A stretch of DNA of 64,000 nt from Stenotrophomonas maltophilia (GCA_002363385.1 DEVL01000004.1:69766-133765), one strand, 5' to 3'; positions 8,130-17,211 are shown, counted from the first letter of the stretch. The notes: a model not told the origin generated them from the sequence alone. A program made the numbers and translations.

Positions 8130-10616
8130 TCATTCCAGCACCGCGCCCGGGGTGGCACAGAACGAGACCGGCAGCGCGTCCGCCTGGGTGCCCCAGCCAT
8201 TCTCCGGCGCGGTGCGGCCCAAGGCGAAGGCGATGGTGCCACCGCGCTGCAGCTGCGCCCAGTCCAGCCACACCGGCGCATGCGCGCGGCCATCGACCTG
8301 GACGCTCTGGACGTACTGCAGCTGACGGCCATCGGCGCCCGGCGCCTTCAGGGTCAGGGTCTTGCCCTGGCCCAGGTCGATCTCGGCGCGGGCGAAGCGT
8401 GGGGTATGCAGCAGGAACTCACCGCTGCCCGGCACGGCCGGGTACAGGCCGAGCGCACTGAACAGGTACCACGCCGACATCGTGCCCAGGTCATCGTTGC
8501 CGGTCACGCCGTTGGGCGCATTGGTGAACAGCTGCTGCGCGGCGCGCACCACGGTGGCGGTCTTCCACGGCTGGCCGATCAGCGTGTACATCCACGGCGC
8601 GTGCAAGTCCGGCTCGTTGTTGGGGTTGTAGCGGAACTGGTTGTAGTAGCTGTACGGCCCGACCACCCATTCCTTGCGGGCGGCGGTCAGCGGCGATGTC
8701 ACCAGGGCGTCGTAAGCGAAGAAGGTATCCAGTCGGCGCGCGGCCTGTTCGCGGCCGTGCATGGCCTGGACCAGGCCCGGCACGTCCTGCTGCGCCAGCC
8801 ACTGGTACTGCCACGCGGTGCCTTCATGGAACCCGTGGTGCGAGCGCGGGCTGTACTTGCCATCGGCCGGCAGGTACCACGCGCCATCCTCCATGCGCGG
8901 CCGCGGGAAGCCGTTGAAGTCGCCCTCCTCGTCACGCACCGACGGATCCCACACCTTGTGCCAGTTGCGGCCGCGCTCGCGCAGCACACCGGCATCGGCG
9001 GCATGGCCCAGGCCATCGGCCATCTGCGCCAGCGCGCAGTCGGCCAGTGCGTACTCCAGCGTTGCCGAGCCCCCGTGGTGCGGGTCCACGTCCATGCCCT
9101 TGGAGGGGAACGCACGGTCGTACTGCACATAGCCGTTGGCCAGGTAGTTCGGATTGCCCGAACGGCCGGCGTGACGCGAGTTCATCGGCGGCACTTCGAA
9201 GGCGTTCTTGCGCAGCGCGGTGTAGGCCTCACCCTCACGGCCGGCCAGTGCGCCGAAACGCCACAGGTCCACCAGGAACGGCGTGACCGGATCACCCGTC
9301 ATGATGTTCGTTTCGAAGTTGGCATAGCCCCAGCGCGGCAGCCAGCCGCCCTGCGCCTCGATGGCCAGCAGGGTCCGGCCGATGTCGCGCGCGACCTCGG
9401 GCTTGGTCAGTGCCAGCCACTGGTTCTGCGCACGGTAGGTATCCCACAGCGAGAAGTACTCGTAGTAGGTCCAACCATCGGCGCGATGGATCTGGTCGTC
9501 GTAGCCACGGTAGCGGCCATCGGCGTCGCTGCCGGTCAGCGGCTGCAGCAGGGCGTGGTACAGCGCGGTGTACAGCACGGTGCGGTCGTCATTGCTGCCG
9601 CCCTGCACGCGCACGGCCGCCAGTTCCTTGCGCCACTGCTGCTGGGCCATCTGGCGCATCTGATCGAAGCCGAGCAGGCGATCGCCCTGCATGCCATCGC
9701 TGCGCAGATTGGCGCGCGCGCCTTCGGCATCCACGTGCGAAATCGCGCTGACTGCGGTTACCGCGCGGCCCTTGGCCAGATCGAAGCTGAGCCAGGCGCC
9801 GCTCGGCTTGAGTTCGCCTTCCATACCGTGCCGTGCGCCGGGCAGCCCACCGCCCTCGCCCCAGGTGCCGAACGCCTTGAACGGACGGTCGAACTCGATG
9901 CGGAACCAGGTGGTGTACTGATGCCCACCGCAGAAGCTCTTGGTGACCAGCTTGCCTTCCACGGCACGGTCGCCGACCACGTCGACCACACTGCCGATCA
10001 CCGAATGGCGCTCGTTGGCCTGCCCAAGGTTGACCAGCACGTGGCCAGTGCCGGCATCGGCAGCAAAGGTGTAGCGCTCGGCGGCCGCGCGAGTCCGCGC
10101 GGTGGCCTCGGCATCGATGCCGCCGTAGTTGGTCAGGCGCACCTTGTAATAACCCGCCTGGCCCACTTCGCCGTCGTGGGTGTAGCTGGAAGCGTAGCGC
10201 TTGTGGTCGAAGCTCTTGGCGTCGTCGGTATTGAAGTCACCGCCCGGGCCGATGCTGCCGGTTACCGGCAGGACCGAGACCTGGCCGCCCTGTTCCCAGC
10301 AGCCGGCACCGGACAGAAACGAATGCCCGAAACCGCGGATCTTGGCGTCGTCATAGCGCCAGCCGGCGTAGTGCTCACCGATCGGGCTGACCTGGATCAG
10401 ACCAAACGGGGCCGAGGCGCCCGGGAACGTATTGCCATCATCCTTGCTGCCGATGAAGGTGTTGACCTCGCGCTCCAGCGCGGCGGGCGCGGCCTGCAGC
10501 AACAGCGGTGCACAGCTCAGCGCCAGCAGGCAGGCCAGACCCGCGAGCGGGCGGCGGCGGACCGGACGGGCGCCGGCAGTAGCAACAACAGCAACATGGT
10601 GGGAAAAACGGGTCAC
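8130..10616 (-). CDS. Alpha-mannosidase, glycoside hydrolase family 92, secreted
   Basis: 828 residues from a GTG at 10616. The frame stays open to 11093, but the GTG has a perfect AAGGAG nine bases upstream and is followed by a signal peptide (basic start, LAGLACLLALSCAPLLLQA), so the longer version is rejected. GH92 enzymes are calcium-dependent exo-alpha-mannosidases that invert configuration. The general-acid region is HEGTAWQYQW (Glu598) and the C-terminal signature is GNDDLGTMSAWY (Asp708/Asp709). It should strip alpha-mannose from N-glycans in the periplasm or outside the cell. Its promoter region is shared with the divergent TonB receptor. Confidence 0.93.
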   Translation of the reverse strand: MTRFSHHVAVVATAGARPVRRRPLAGLACLLALSCAPLLLQAAPAALEREVNTFIGSKDDGNTFPGASAPFGLIQVSPIGEHYAGWRYDDAKIRGFGHSFLSGAGCWEQGGQVSVLPVTGSIGPGGDFNTDDAKSFDHKRYASSYTHDGEVGQAGYYKVRLTNYGGIDAEATARTRAAAERYTFAADAGTGHVLVNLGQANERHSVIGSVVDVVGDRAVEGKLVTKSFCGGHQYTTWFRIEFDRPFKAFGTWGEGGGLPGARHGMEGELKPSGAWLSFDLAKGRAVTAVSAISHVDAEGARANLRSDGMQGDRLLGFDQMRQMAQQQWRKELAAVRVQGGSNDDRTVLYTALYHALLQPLTGSDADGRYRGYDDQIHRADGWTYYEYFSLWDTYRAQNQWLALTKPEVARDIGRTLLAIEAQGGWLPRWGYANFETNIMTGDPVTPFLVDLWRFGALAGREGEAYTALRKNAFEVPPMNSRHAGRSGNPNYLANGYVQYDRAFPSKGMDVDPHHGGSATLEYALADCALAQMADGLGHAADAGVLRERGRNWHKVWDPSVRDEEGDFNGFPRPRMEDGAWYLPADGKYSPRSHHGFHEGTAWQYQWLAQQDVPGLVQAMHGREQAARRLDTFFAYDALVTSPLTAARKEWVVGPYSYYNQFRYNPNNEPDLHAPWMYTLIGQPWKTATVVRAAQQLFTNAPNGVTGNDDLGTMSAWYLFSALGLYPAVPGSGEFLLHTPRFARAEIDLGQGKTLTLKAPGADGRQLQYVQSVQVDGRAHAPVWLDWAQLQRGGTIAFALGRTAPENGWGTQADALPVSFCATPGAVLE

Positions 10617-10715
10617 GGACACGGGCTCCTTGTCGGACGTGGCGGCAGCGAGAACCAACGGCGACGGGGGGCCGGCGGCTCTGGTACTGGGCGACCCAAT
10701 CCACACCCCGGTGAA

Positions 10716-10730
10716 TTTAGATCGATTTAA
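10716..10730. promoter_or_regulatory. Candidate LacI-family operator, site 1
   Basis: TTTAGATCGATTTAA, an imperfect palindrome with a central CG. It lies 100 bases upstream of the GH92 start. The central CG and the recurrence of the same word at 11002 and 11123 are typical of LacI-family operators; binding by the regulator at 7028-8071 is inferred. Confidence 0.55.
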
Positions 10731-11001
10731 GTAAAGCACGGAGATTTCGCGGGATGCATTCTGCGCTGCAACATGGCTCGCCCTGCCTCCTGCCCCGCCT
10801 CTGGTGCCTTGCTGCGCAGTCTCCCTCCCCCAGCTGCGCTCCCGCGTCGGCGGTCGCTGCAGTTGCGGCGACGCCTGGTTCCGAGGCGATGCCGCGCCAC
10901 GCCGCGCTGGCGCCCAGGCCCTGAGGACGTTCGGCCGCGTTCCATATTGCGGAGCAGCATGCTTCCCGGCGCGGGCCGTGTTAAAAATTCGCCGCCAATC
11001 G

Positions 11002-11016
11002 TTTAGATCGATCCAA
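11002..11016. promoter_or_regulatory. Candidate LacI-family operator, site 2
   Basis: TTTAGATCGATCCAA. It shares the first eleven bases with site 1 and has one mismatch across the palindrome's seven-base arms. It lies about 170 bases upstream of the receptor start. Confidence 0.55.
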
Positions 11017-11122
11017 CTTAAAACGGTCACGATTGCCGGAAGTGGGGAGCCGGGGGACTGCCACACGCGATGCATGCGGGACGCGCCAGGCAACTCGACG
11101 CCCGAGATGATTCGCCTTCAAC

Positions 11123-11137
11123 ATTAGATCGATTCAA
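11123..11137. promoter_or_regulatory. Candidate LacI-family operator, site 3
   Basis: ATTAGATCGATTCAA, the third copy of the word, ending 47 bases upstream of the receptor ATG. That position would overlap or closely follow the receptor promoter and suits repression. Confidence 0.55.
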
Positions 11138-11184
11138 AGAATTCGTATCGCCACCGTGTCAATCCAGGAGAGGGAGAGAGTGGA

Positions 11185-14100
11185 ATGAAGATGTCACGCA
11201 TGCACCGCCGCGTCAGGTTGTCCGCGGCCATTGCCAGTGCCTTGGCCACCGCTGTTGTGCCGGCCAGCGCCCTCGCGCAGCAGGCCAGCCCGGCGACCGG
11301 CACCCCCGATGCAACCACGCTGGACAGCGTGACCGTCACCGGCTACCGCTACGCCATCGAAAAGAGCCTGCAGCAGAAGCGCGATGCCAACGCGGTGGTC
11401 GAAGTGATCACCGCCGAGGATGTGGGCAAGTTCCCTGACAAGAACGTCGCCGATGCACTGCAGCGCGTGCCCGGCGTGGTGATCACGCGCAGCGGCGGCG
11501 AAGGCAAGAGCGTCAGCGTGCGCGGCCTTGCGCCCGACCTCACCCTCACCCAGTTGAACGGCAATTACGTCGCCACCTCGGAAACCAACAACGAGGCGTC
11601 GCGTTCGTTCAATTACACCCTGCTGCCGTCGAACATGCTGTCCAGTGCGGAGCTGTTCAAATCTCCCGAAGCGCGCATCGATGAAGGCGGCATCGGCGGC
11701 ACGGTGATCCTGCATACCCGTCGTCCGCTCGACATGGAAGCCAACTCGGGTTACGTGAACCTGGAAGGCACCTCATCGGACACCAGCCACGACATCGACC
11801 CGCAGGCCTCGGCGCTCTACTCCTGGCACAGCAAGGACGAACGTTTCGGCGTCCTGGTGGGCGTGACGCAGCAGAAGCGCACCAGCCGCACCATGGAAGC
11901 CAGCACCGAGGATTACCAGTGGTATGGCGCCGGTGACGCGCGCGATGCCAACGGCAATGTACTGGCGCAGGATGGCATCCATTACTGGTGGGGGCAGTCC
12001 GGTTTCAACAATCAGACGGGCGGCAACTACAGCGATTTCTTCATGCCGACCTCGGTCAACTTCGCGGTCAAGGAAGAAAAGCGCGAGCGCAAGGGCGGCC
12101 AGCTGACCTTCCAGTTCAAGCCGCTCGACAACCTGACCCTGACCGCCAACTACTTCCGCTTCGAGCTGCAGGGTGATTACACCCAGAACATGCTCAAGGT
12201 GCCGGAGTGGAGCATGGCCCGCTTCAACGGCGACGGTAACTGGGCCGGCGGCCGGCTGCTCAACGGGCTCGATTTCGATCCCAGCGGCACCATCGTGACC
12301 GGCGCGCAGTTCGAGAAGCTGCCGGGCAAGGCCTACATCTGCAGCGAAGAACAGGCCGCAGCGGCCGGCCTTGCGCCGGGCGGCTGGGGTCCGGACGACT
12401 GCACCCTGCCCACCCCGCAGCTGACCGGTGGCTACAGCAAGGAAAAGGCGCTTTCCCAGACCGCCGATCTGGCCGTCGAATGGGACATCAGCCCGCTGTG
12501 GAAGGCCTCGTTCACCGGTGGCCGTACGTGGTCCGAAGGTGGCCCGTCGATGAACTTCCGGATGTCGGCCAAGCCGCGCCGCAAGGTCGGTGCGGACTAT
12601 CTGTCGGGTAACCAGTACACCGCATGGGACCTGACCGGCACGCCGTCGGTGCAGTTCTCCCCGGACCTGCAGGACCAGTTGATGGCCGGCATTGCCGAGG
12701 TCGACACCGGCTCGACCGACTCGTCGTGGATGCAGACGGAGGTCGAACAGAACTACTTCCAGGCCGACTTCACCAAGCTGTTCGAAGCCGGCTGGCTGGA
12801 CTCGATCCAGTTCGGCACCAAGTACCGTGACGGCAAGGTCCATCGCAACACCGGCAACACCTACTGGGTCTGCCAGGGTCTGGATCCGGCGGACTATGAC
12901 AACAACCGTTACCAGGCCGGCTGCGATTCCACCGCCGGTGATGCCCAGCCGGGCTTCTTCCTGTCCAGCCCGATCAGCAACATCGCCGGCGGCTTCAACG
13001 CCAACGTATTCCCGGGCGTGAACTACCCGGCCTACATCAATTACCTCAACCAGACCTACGGCGGCTCGCACAACCGGACCGAAGAAGACTTCGTCTACGA
13101 CGTCAACGAGAAGATCTATTCCGGTTACTTCCAGGCCAACTTCCGTACCGAACGCGTCCGCGGCAATGTCGGCGTGCGTGTGGTGCGCACGCAGCAGTTC
13201 GCCCAGTCCAGCGATTCGGTCGAGCGTTTCAACGACTACTTCGTGGACAACGCCAACGGCTCGCCGATGAGCTGCGACGATCCGGCCGCCGATCCGACCC
13301 TGCGCTGCCAGGGCGGCTTCGTGCGCCTGCCGGACAACCAGGTCCGCGACAAGGTGTATACCCTCAGCTCGCTGGACAAGACCTATACCGACTTCCTGCC
13401 GAGCTTCAACATCGCCTGGGACATCACCGACAGCCTGGTGCTGCGCGGCGCTGCATCGAAGGTCATCGCACGTCCGGGCTACACCAGCATCGCCTACCCG
13501 GGTGGCCTGAGCTACATCAGCGAGGAGTACAGCAACGACCGCCGCGTCGCGGGCGGTACCGACACCCCCGGCTGGTACGGCTCGGGCAGCAACAAGAACC
13601 TGGAACCGTTTGAAGCCGTCCAGTTCGACCTGGGCCTGGAGTGGTACTTCAAGCCGGGCTCCGCCGCAGGTGTGGCCCTGTTCCGCAAGAACGTGGACAA
13701 CTTCACCGTGCCGGTGGTGCGCGATCAGCAGATGACGGTCGGCGGGCAGACGGTCACCGTGCAGAAGTACGCCACGGAAGCCAACGGCCGCGATGGCGTT
13801 TCGCAGGGCGTGGAGGTGTACGGTCAGTACACCTTCGACATGGGCTTTGGCGTCCAGGCCAACTACACCTACAACGACACCAACCTCGCCTCGATCGTGC
13901 TGGACGGCGAAGAAATCGGTGCTTCGCCGCTGGTGGGCAGCGCCAAGAACCAGGCCAACGTCACGATCTTCTACGAGAACGACAAGATCCTGGCCCGCGC
14001 CTCGTACAACCGCCGTGGCGAAGTGGTCGGTGGCCTGAACAACGGCCTGACCACCTACACCAAACCGTACGACCAACTCGACCTCAACGTGGCCTACAAC

Positions 14101-14250
14101 ATCACCCCGGACTGGACGGTGACCGCCTCGGTGCTCAACGCCACCAAGTCCGAACTGCAGAGCTACATCGGCAGTGACAGCCAGGCCCGCCTGCTGTCCA
14201 ACATCTATGCCGGCCGCCAGCTGTACTTCGGCGTGAACTGGAAGTTCTAA
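11185..14250 (+). CDS. TonB-dependent outer-membrane receptor, probably for N-glycan fragments
   Basis: 1021 residues, the size of the large xanthomonad TonB-dependent transporters. A signal peptide ends near ALAQ (residues 29-32). The TonB box is LDSVTVTG (46-53), followed by a plug domain (VITAEDVGKFPDKNVADAL) and a 22-strand barrel ending in aromatic YFGVNWKF, the usual outer-membrane C-terminal signature. It carries large substrates across the outer membrane using the proton gradient. It is divergent from GH92 and flanked on the other side by glycosylasparaginase, so it probably imports mannose-bearing N-glycans or glycopeptides. A strong hairpin with a T run follows it. Confidence 0.93.
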   Translation: MKMSRMHRRVRLSAAIASALATAVVPASALAQQASPATGTPDATTLDSVTVTGYRYAIEKSLQQKRDANAVVEVITAEDVGKFPDKNVADALQRVPGVVITRSGGEGKSVSVRGLAPDLTLTQLNGNYVATSETNNEASRSFNYTLLPSNMLSSAELFKSPEARIDEGGIGGTVILHTRRPLDMEANSGYVNLEGTSSDTSHDIDPQASALYSWHSKDERFGVLVGVTQQKRTSRTMEASTEDYQWYGAGDARDANGNVLAQDGIHYWWGQSGFNNQTGGNYSDFFMPTSVNFAVKEEKRERKGGQLTFQFKPLDNLTLTANYFRFELQGDYTQNMLKVPEWSMARFNGDGNWAGGRLLNGLDFDPSGTIVTGAQFEKLPGKAYICSEEQAAAAGLAPGGWGPDDCTLPTPQLTGGYSKEKALSQTADLAVEWDISPLWKASFTGGRTWSEGGPSMNFRMSAKPRRKVGADYLSGNQYTAWDLTGTPSVQFSPDLQDQLMAGIAEVDTGSTDSSWMQTEVEQNYFQADFTKLFEAGWLDSIQFGTKYRDGKVHRNTGNTYWVCQGLDPADYDNNRYQAGCDSTAGDAQPGFFLSSPISNIAGGFNANVFPGVNYPAYINYLNQTYGGSHNRTEEDFVYDVNEKIYSGYFQANFRTERVRGNVGVRVVRTQQFAQSSDSVERFNDYFVDNANGSPMSCDDPAADPTLRCQGGFVRLPDNQVRDKVYTLSSLDKTYTDFLPSFNIAWDITDSLVLRGAASKVIARPGYTSIAYPGGLSYISEEYSNDRRVAGGTDTPGWYGSGSNKNLEPFEAVQFDLGLEWYFKPGSAAGVALFRKNVDNFTVPVVRDQQMTVGGQTVTVQKYATEANGRDGVSQGVEVYGQYTFDMGFGVQANYTYNDTNLASIVLDGEEIGASPLVGSAKNQANVTIFYENDKILARASYNRRGEVVGGLNNGLTTYTKPYDQLDLNVAYNITPDWTVTASVLNATKSELQSYIGSDSQARLLSNIYAGRQLYFGVNWKF

Positions 14251-14292
14251 GCTTCACCCGTCCCCCCCTCCGGGCGGGGCAATGGTCCTCCA

Positions 14293-14328
14293 CGGCAGCT
14301 GCGCTTGTACAGGCGGCTGCCGTTTTTT
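14293..14328 (+). terminator. Rho-independent terminator after the TonB receptor
   Basis: CGGCAGC at 14293-14299 pairs with GCTGCCG at 14316-14322 and is followed at once by six T. It lies 43 bases past the receptor stop codon. Confidence 0.85.
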
Positions 14329-14331
14329 CTT

Positions 14332-14393
14332 AACGGGGACGGAGGTAGTTAATCGCGGTCGTGCGTCGCGGATTAACTACCTCCGTCCCTGTT
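14332..14393. repeat. Long near-perfect inverted repeat between convergent genes
   Basis: About 26-base arms: AACGGGGACGGAGGTAGTTA on the left returns as TAACTACCTCCGTCCCTGTT on the right, with one bulge and one mismatch, around a loop of about eight bases. It abuts the receptor terminator and its right end contains most of the cutC stop codon. It could act as a two-way terminator. The GGGGACGGAG edge is of a kind often seen in dispersed REP-like families, so I list it as a repeat; other copies lie outside this window if they exist. Confidence 0.75.
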
Positions 14394-15123
14394 ATCCCAG
14401 CACCGCGCGCAGTGCGCTGACCTGCGCCACGTCGGTTGCGGTCCAGTCCGGTGACAACCCGGTCAGTGCTGGATTGTGGTGGTGCATTGCCGAGCGCTGT
14501 GTGGCCTTTGCCGAGGCGTGCAATTCAATGCACCCACTGCGTTCGGCGACCTCCACGGCATTGGCCGCGGTAATTCCCGCACCGGCCATCAGCGAAATCC
14601 GATCGCCTGCCTGGGCCACCAGTGCGGCCAGGACATCGGCACCGGCCAGCGCGCTGGCCTGCCCGCCCGAACTCAGGATGCGCTGGCAACCCAGCGTCAC
14701 GATCTGCTCCAGCGCTGCCGGCAGATCACGCGCGGCATCGAAGGCGCGGTGGAAGGTGATGCCGAGCGGGCCGGCTGCGGACACCAGTTCGCGGCACAGC
14801 GCCATGTCGATGCCGCCGTCGGCCTCCAGGGCACCGATCACCACGCCGTCGCAGCCGAGCGCACGGCAGTACGCGATGTCGCGCAGCATGATCTCAGTCT
14901 CCAGCGCGGTGTACAGGAAATCGCCCGGACGCGGCCGGATCAGCACGAAAAGCGGAATCTGCAGGCGATCACGGGCGACCGCAATGCTGCCCTGCGATGG
15001 CGTGGTGCCGCCCTCGGCCAGGTTGTCGAACAGTTCGATCCGGTCCGCGCCGCCTTTCTGGGCGGCCAAGGCAGAGGCCACCGAATTGGAGGCGATCTCC
15101 AGTACCCGGCGCGGCCCGCTCAT
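14392..15123 (-). CDS. cutC: CutC-family protein
   Basis: 243 residues, a TIM-barrel protein of the CutC family, cytoplasmic. Conserved stretches are visible: LEIASNSVASALAAQKGGAD at the N terminus, the IRPRPGDFLY region, and GITFHRAFD. CutC was first linked to copper tolerance in Escherichia coli, but its biochemical role is unsettled. Here it overlaps the glycosylasparaginase gene by four bases and sits inside a glycan-use locus with no copper genes in sight. That context points to a role in metabolising a product of N-glycan breakdown. The family is sure; the function is not. Confidence 0.9.
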   Translation of the reverse strand: MSGPRRVLEIASNSVASALAAQKGGADRIELFDNLAEGGTTPSQGSIAVARDRLQIPLFVLIRPRPGDFLYTALETEIMLRDIAYCRALGCDGVVIGALEADGGIDMALCRELVSAAGPLGITFHRAFDAARDLPAALEQIVTLGCQRILSSGGQASALAGADVLAALVAQAGDRISLMAGAGITAANAVEVAERSGCIELHASAKATQRSAMHHHNPALTGLSPDWTATDVAQVSALRAVLG

Positions 15124-16118
15124 GTCTGCTCGCTCGTATACACCGAGGCGGAATCGCGCAGATCGTCCTGACGGTCGACGTCGCAGACCGCGTAGACGAA
15201 GCCGCGATGCAACGCATAGGCGCCGACCTCACCGTGCTTGTTCAACGCGAGGAAACACACCTGCAGGGTCTTGCTCGCCTCCGGGCGTTTGCGCACCACC
15301 CGGGCGATCGCCTCGCGGCAGGCGTCGGCAGGTGAACGGCCCTGGCGCATCAGCTCGACCACCAGGAACGAGGCCGCGTTGCGGATCATCTCCTCGCCGA
15401 CACCCGAGGCGGTGGCTGCCCCGACCTCGTTGTCCACGTACAGGCCGGCCCCGATGATCGGGCTGTCGCCGACGCGACCGTGCATCTTCCAGGCCATGCC
15501 ACTGGTGGTGCAGGCACCGGCCAGACGCCCCTGGGCATCGATGGCGAGCATGCCCAGCGTGTCGTGGTTGCTGCTGTCGCCGGGGCGGCTGCGCCGTTCG
15601 GCATTGATCTCGGGCGTGTACTGCGCGGTCTTGAGCCACTCGCGCCAGGCGTTTTCAGCTTCCGGGGTAAGCAGCTTCCTGCGCTCGAAGCCCTGCTGCA
15701 CCGCGAACTGCTGCGCGCCCTCCCCGACCAGCATCACGTGGGGCGTCTTTTCCATCACCCGCCGTGCCACCGAGACCGGATGCGCGATATCGCTCAGTGC
15801 GGCGACCGACCCACAGCGGCCATCGCCGTCCATGATGCTGGCATCCAGGCTCAGCACGCCATCACGATCCGGATTGCCGCAGCGCCCGACCGTGGGATTG
15901 CACAGATCGCTCTCGGCCCAGCGCGCACCGGCCTCCACTGCATCCAGCGCGGAGCCACCGGCCGACAGGGTCTTCCACGCCACCTGGTTGGCACCCACGC
16001 CGAAATCCCAGGTGGATACGACCCGTGCACCGGACGCGCTCTTCGCCTGCAGCGTGGGCAACGCCAGCGCACCGGCAGCCAAGGCGCTCGCCTGGAGAAA
16101 TCGTCTACGGTCATTCAT
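15120..16118 (-). CDS. Glycosylasparaginase (N4-(beta-N-acetylglucosaminyl)-L-asparaginase)
   Basis: 332 residues, an N-terminal-nucleophile hydrolase made as a precursor. Autocleavage before Thr187 in NHDTLGM (184-190) would create the catalytic threonine. The GACTTSGMAWK and GRVGDSPIIGAG stretches are substrate-pocket signatures. The N terminus (MNDRRRFLQASALAAGALAL) is a Tat-type signal, so it should act in the periplasm. It cleaves the bond between GlcNAc and asparagine, the last protein-sugar link of an N-glycan. It overlaps cutC by four bases and follows glucokinase by 33 bases on the same strand. An isoaspartyl peptidase is the alternative, but the context supports glycosylasparaginase. 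Confidence 0.93.
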   Translation of the reverse strand: MNDRRRFLQASALAAGALALPTLQAKSASGARVVSTWDFGVGANQVAWKTLSAGGSALDAVEAGARWAESDLCNPTVGRCGNPDRDGVLSLDASIMDGDGRCGSVAALSDIAHPVSVARRVMEKTPHVMLVGEGAQQFAVQQGFERRKLLTPEAENAWREWLKTAQYTPEINAERRSRPGDSSNHDTLGMLAIDAQGRLAGACTTSGMAWKMHGRVGDSPIIGAGLYVDNEVGAATASGVGEEMIRNAASFLVVELMRQGRSPADACREAIARVVRKRPEASKTLQVCFLALNKHGEVGAYALHRGFVYAVCDVDRQDDLRDSASVYTSEQT

Positions 16119-16151
16119 CGGTGCACCTCCAGAGAATCGACAACGAAGGAA

Positions 16152-17189
16152 CTACGCAGCGGAACGGCGATGCTCCACATGCCAGACCGCTGCCCCAAGC
16201 ACGCCGAGCTCGCCATGGTCCACGCGCCAGATCGGCACCTGGCGCAGCACATCACGCATCACGCCCTTGGCCAGGAAGCGCTCGCGGAAGCGGCCGTCGC
16301 GCAGGAAGCGGTCCACCCGCGTGGAGATGCCGCCGGCCAGATAGACCGAGCGCGCACCAAAAGTCGTGGCCAGATCGCCAGCCAGACTGCCGAGCCACGC
16401 ACAGAACACGTCCAGCGTCTCCACCGCCACCGGATCGCCGCCCTCATGCGCGGCCGCGATCAGGGCTTCGGTGCTGGTCCAGCGCGGCGTGACGCCACGG
16501 ATGTCGCACAGGCAGGGATAGAGGTTCATCAGGCCGCCGCCGGACAGCACGCGCTCGTTGTCCACGTGCTCCCAACGCTGCAGCAGGCGTGACAACACCT
16601 CCAGCTCCAACGGGTTGCAGGCGGTCAACGCCGCATGGCCGGCCTCGCTGGCCAGCACCGGCCGCTCGCCACCTTCAAAGCGCAGGGCCGCCCCCAGGCC
16701 GGTGCCCGGGCCGAGCACCAGCGCCGGCCAGCGCGGGGCAGCATCGGCATCCCCGTTGAGGGCCACCAGCGTGTCAGGCGCCACATGCGGAATCGCGTAC
16801 GCGACCGCTTCGAAATCGTTGATCAGCGCCAGCGAGGCCAACCCGGAATCCTGACGAGTCCGCGCCACCGACACCGGCCACGGCAGGTTGGTGTTCACCA
16901 GATGATCGCCATCGAGCAGGCCGGCGATCGCGACCACCGCCGCGGCCGGCGGCGCAGGCAGCGTGCTCACGAAATCGGCCAGGATCGCGGCCAGGCTGGC
17001 ATGGTCGGCGCAGGCATAGCGACGCAGGCCGCCCAGCACCGGCGCGCTGCCCACCTGCACAGTGGCAAGCGCGACGCGGGCGAAGGTACCGCCCACATCG
17101 GCTACGATCAGCGTTTCTTTCTCAGTATCCCGGTGGGCCGCACTGGGCGACATCTCAGGTTGGGCCGGAACCGGTACCGCTGCGCTCAC
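16152..17189 (-). CDS. glk: Glucokinase (Glk type)
   Basis: 345 residues from a GTG start; an internal ATG at 17153 would shorten it by twelve residues, and neither has a strong ribosome-binding site. The ATP-binding fold starts at IVADVGGTFARVAL. LGPGTGLGAAL, EAGHAAL and the C-terminal LAGGIS motifs mark the Glk family. It phosphorylates glucose in the cytoplasm. It heads a leftward unit with glycosylasparaginase and cutC, so it is probably induced with the glycan locus. Relatives in xanthomonad glycan loci may act on other hexoses, so glucose is likely but not certain. Confidence 0.87.
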   Translation of the reverse strand: MSAAVPVPAQPEMSPSAAHRDTEKETLIVADVGGTFARVALATVQVGSAPVLGGLRRYACADHASLAAILADFVSTLPAPPAAAVVAIAGLLDGDHLVNTNLPWPVSVARTRQDSGLASLALINDFEAVAYAIPHVAPDTLVALNGDADAAPRWPALVLGPGTGLGAALRFEGGERPVLASEAGHAALTACNPLELEVLSRLLQRWEHVDNERVLSGGGLMNLYPCLCDIRGVTPRWTSTEALIAAAHEGGDPVAVETLDVFCAWLGSLAGDLATTFGARSVYLAGGISTRVDRFLRDGRFRERFLAKGVMRDVLRQVPIWRVDHGELGVLGAAVWHVEHRRSAA

Positions 17190-17198
17190 TCGCTTGCC

Positions 17199-17211
17199 TT
17201 GATTGAATCAA
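17199..17211. promoter_or_regulatory. Short perfect palindrome upstream of glucokinase
   Basis: TTGATTGAATCAA, six-base arms around one G, ten bases upstream of the GTG start. It is close enough to the start to overlap the promoter. It is one base too short for an FNR box and differs from the ATCGAT sites elsewhere in the locus. Its binding factor is unknown. Confidence 0.35.

Larger units (their letters stand above)
10617..11184. promoter_or_regulatory. Divergent promoter region between GH92 and the TonB-dependent receptor
   Basis: 568 bases with no convincing gene. It is less GC-rich at both ends. It holds three near-identical imperfect palindromes centred on ATCGAT (listed separately), one near the GH92 side and two near the receptor side. 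The receptor has a GGAGAGGGAGAG ribosome-binding site. I could not assign a confident -35/-10 pair. Confidence 0.6.

Noticed and set aside
8280..10730. An 816-residue open frame on the plus strand opposite GH92
   Set aside because: Shadow frame; the minus-strand gene has all GH92 signatures and a ribosome-binding site.
10617..11093. Extension of the GH92 frame by 159 residues
   Set aside because: The GTG at 10616 has AAGGAG upstream and is followed by a signal peptide; the extension also runs across the candidate operators.
11773..14076. A 767-residue open frame on the minus strand opposite the TonB receptor
   Set aside because: Shadow frame; the receptor on the plus strand is unmistakable.
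17199..17211. TTGATTGAATCAA as an FNR box
   Set aside because: FNR sites have four bases between half-sites; this one has three. I list it only as an unassigned palindrome.
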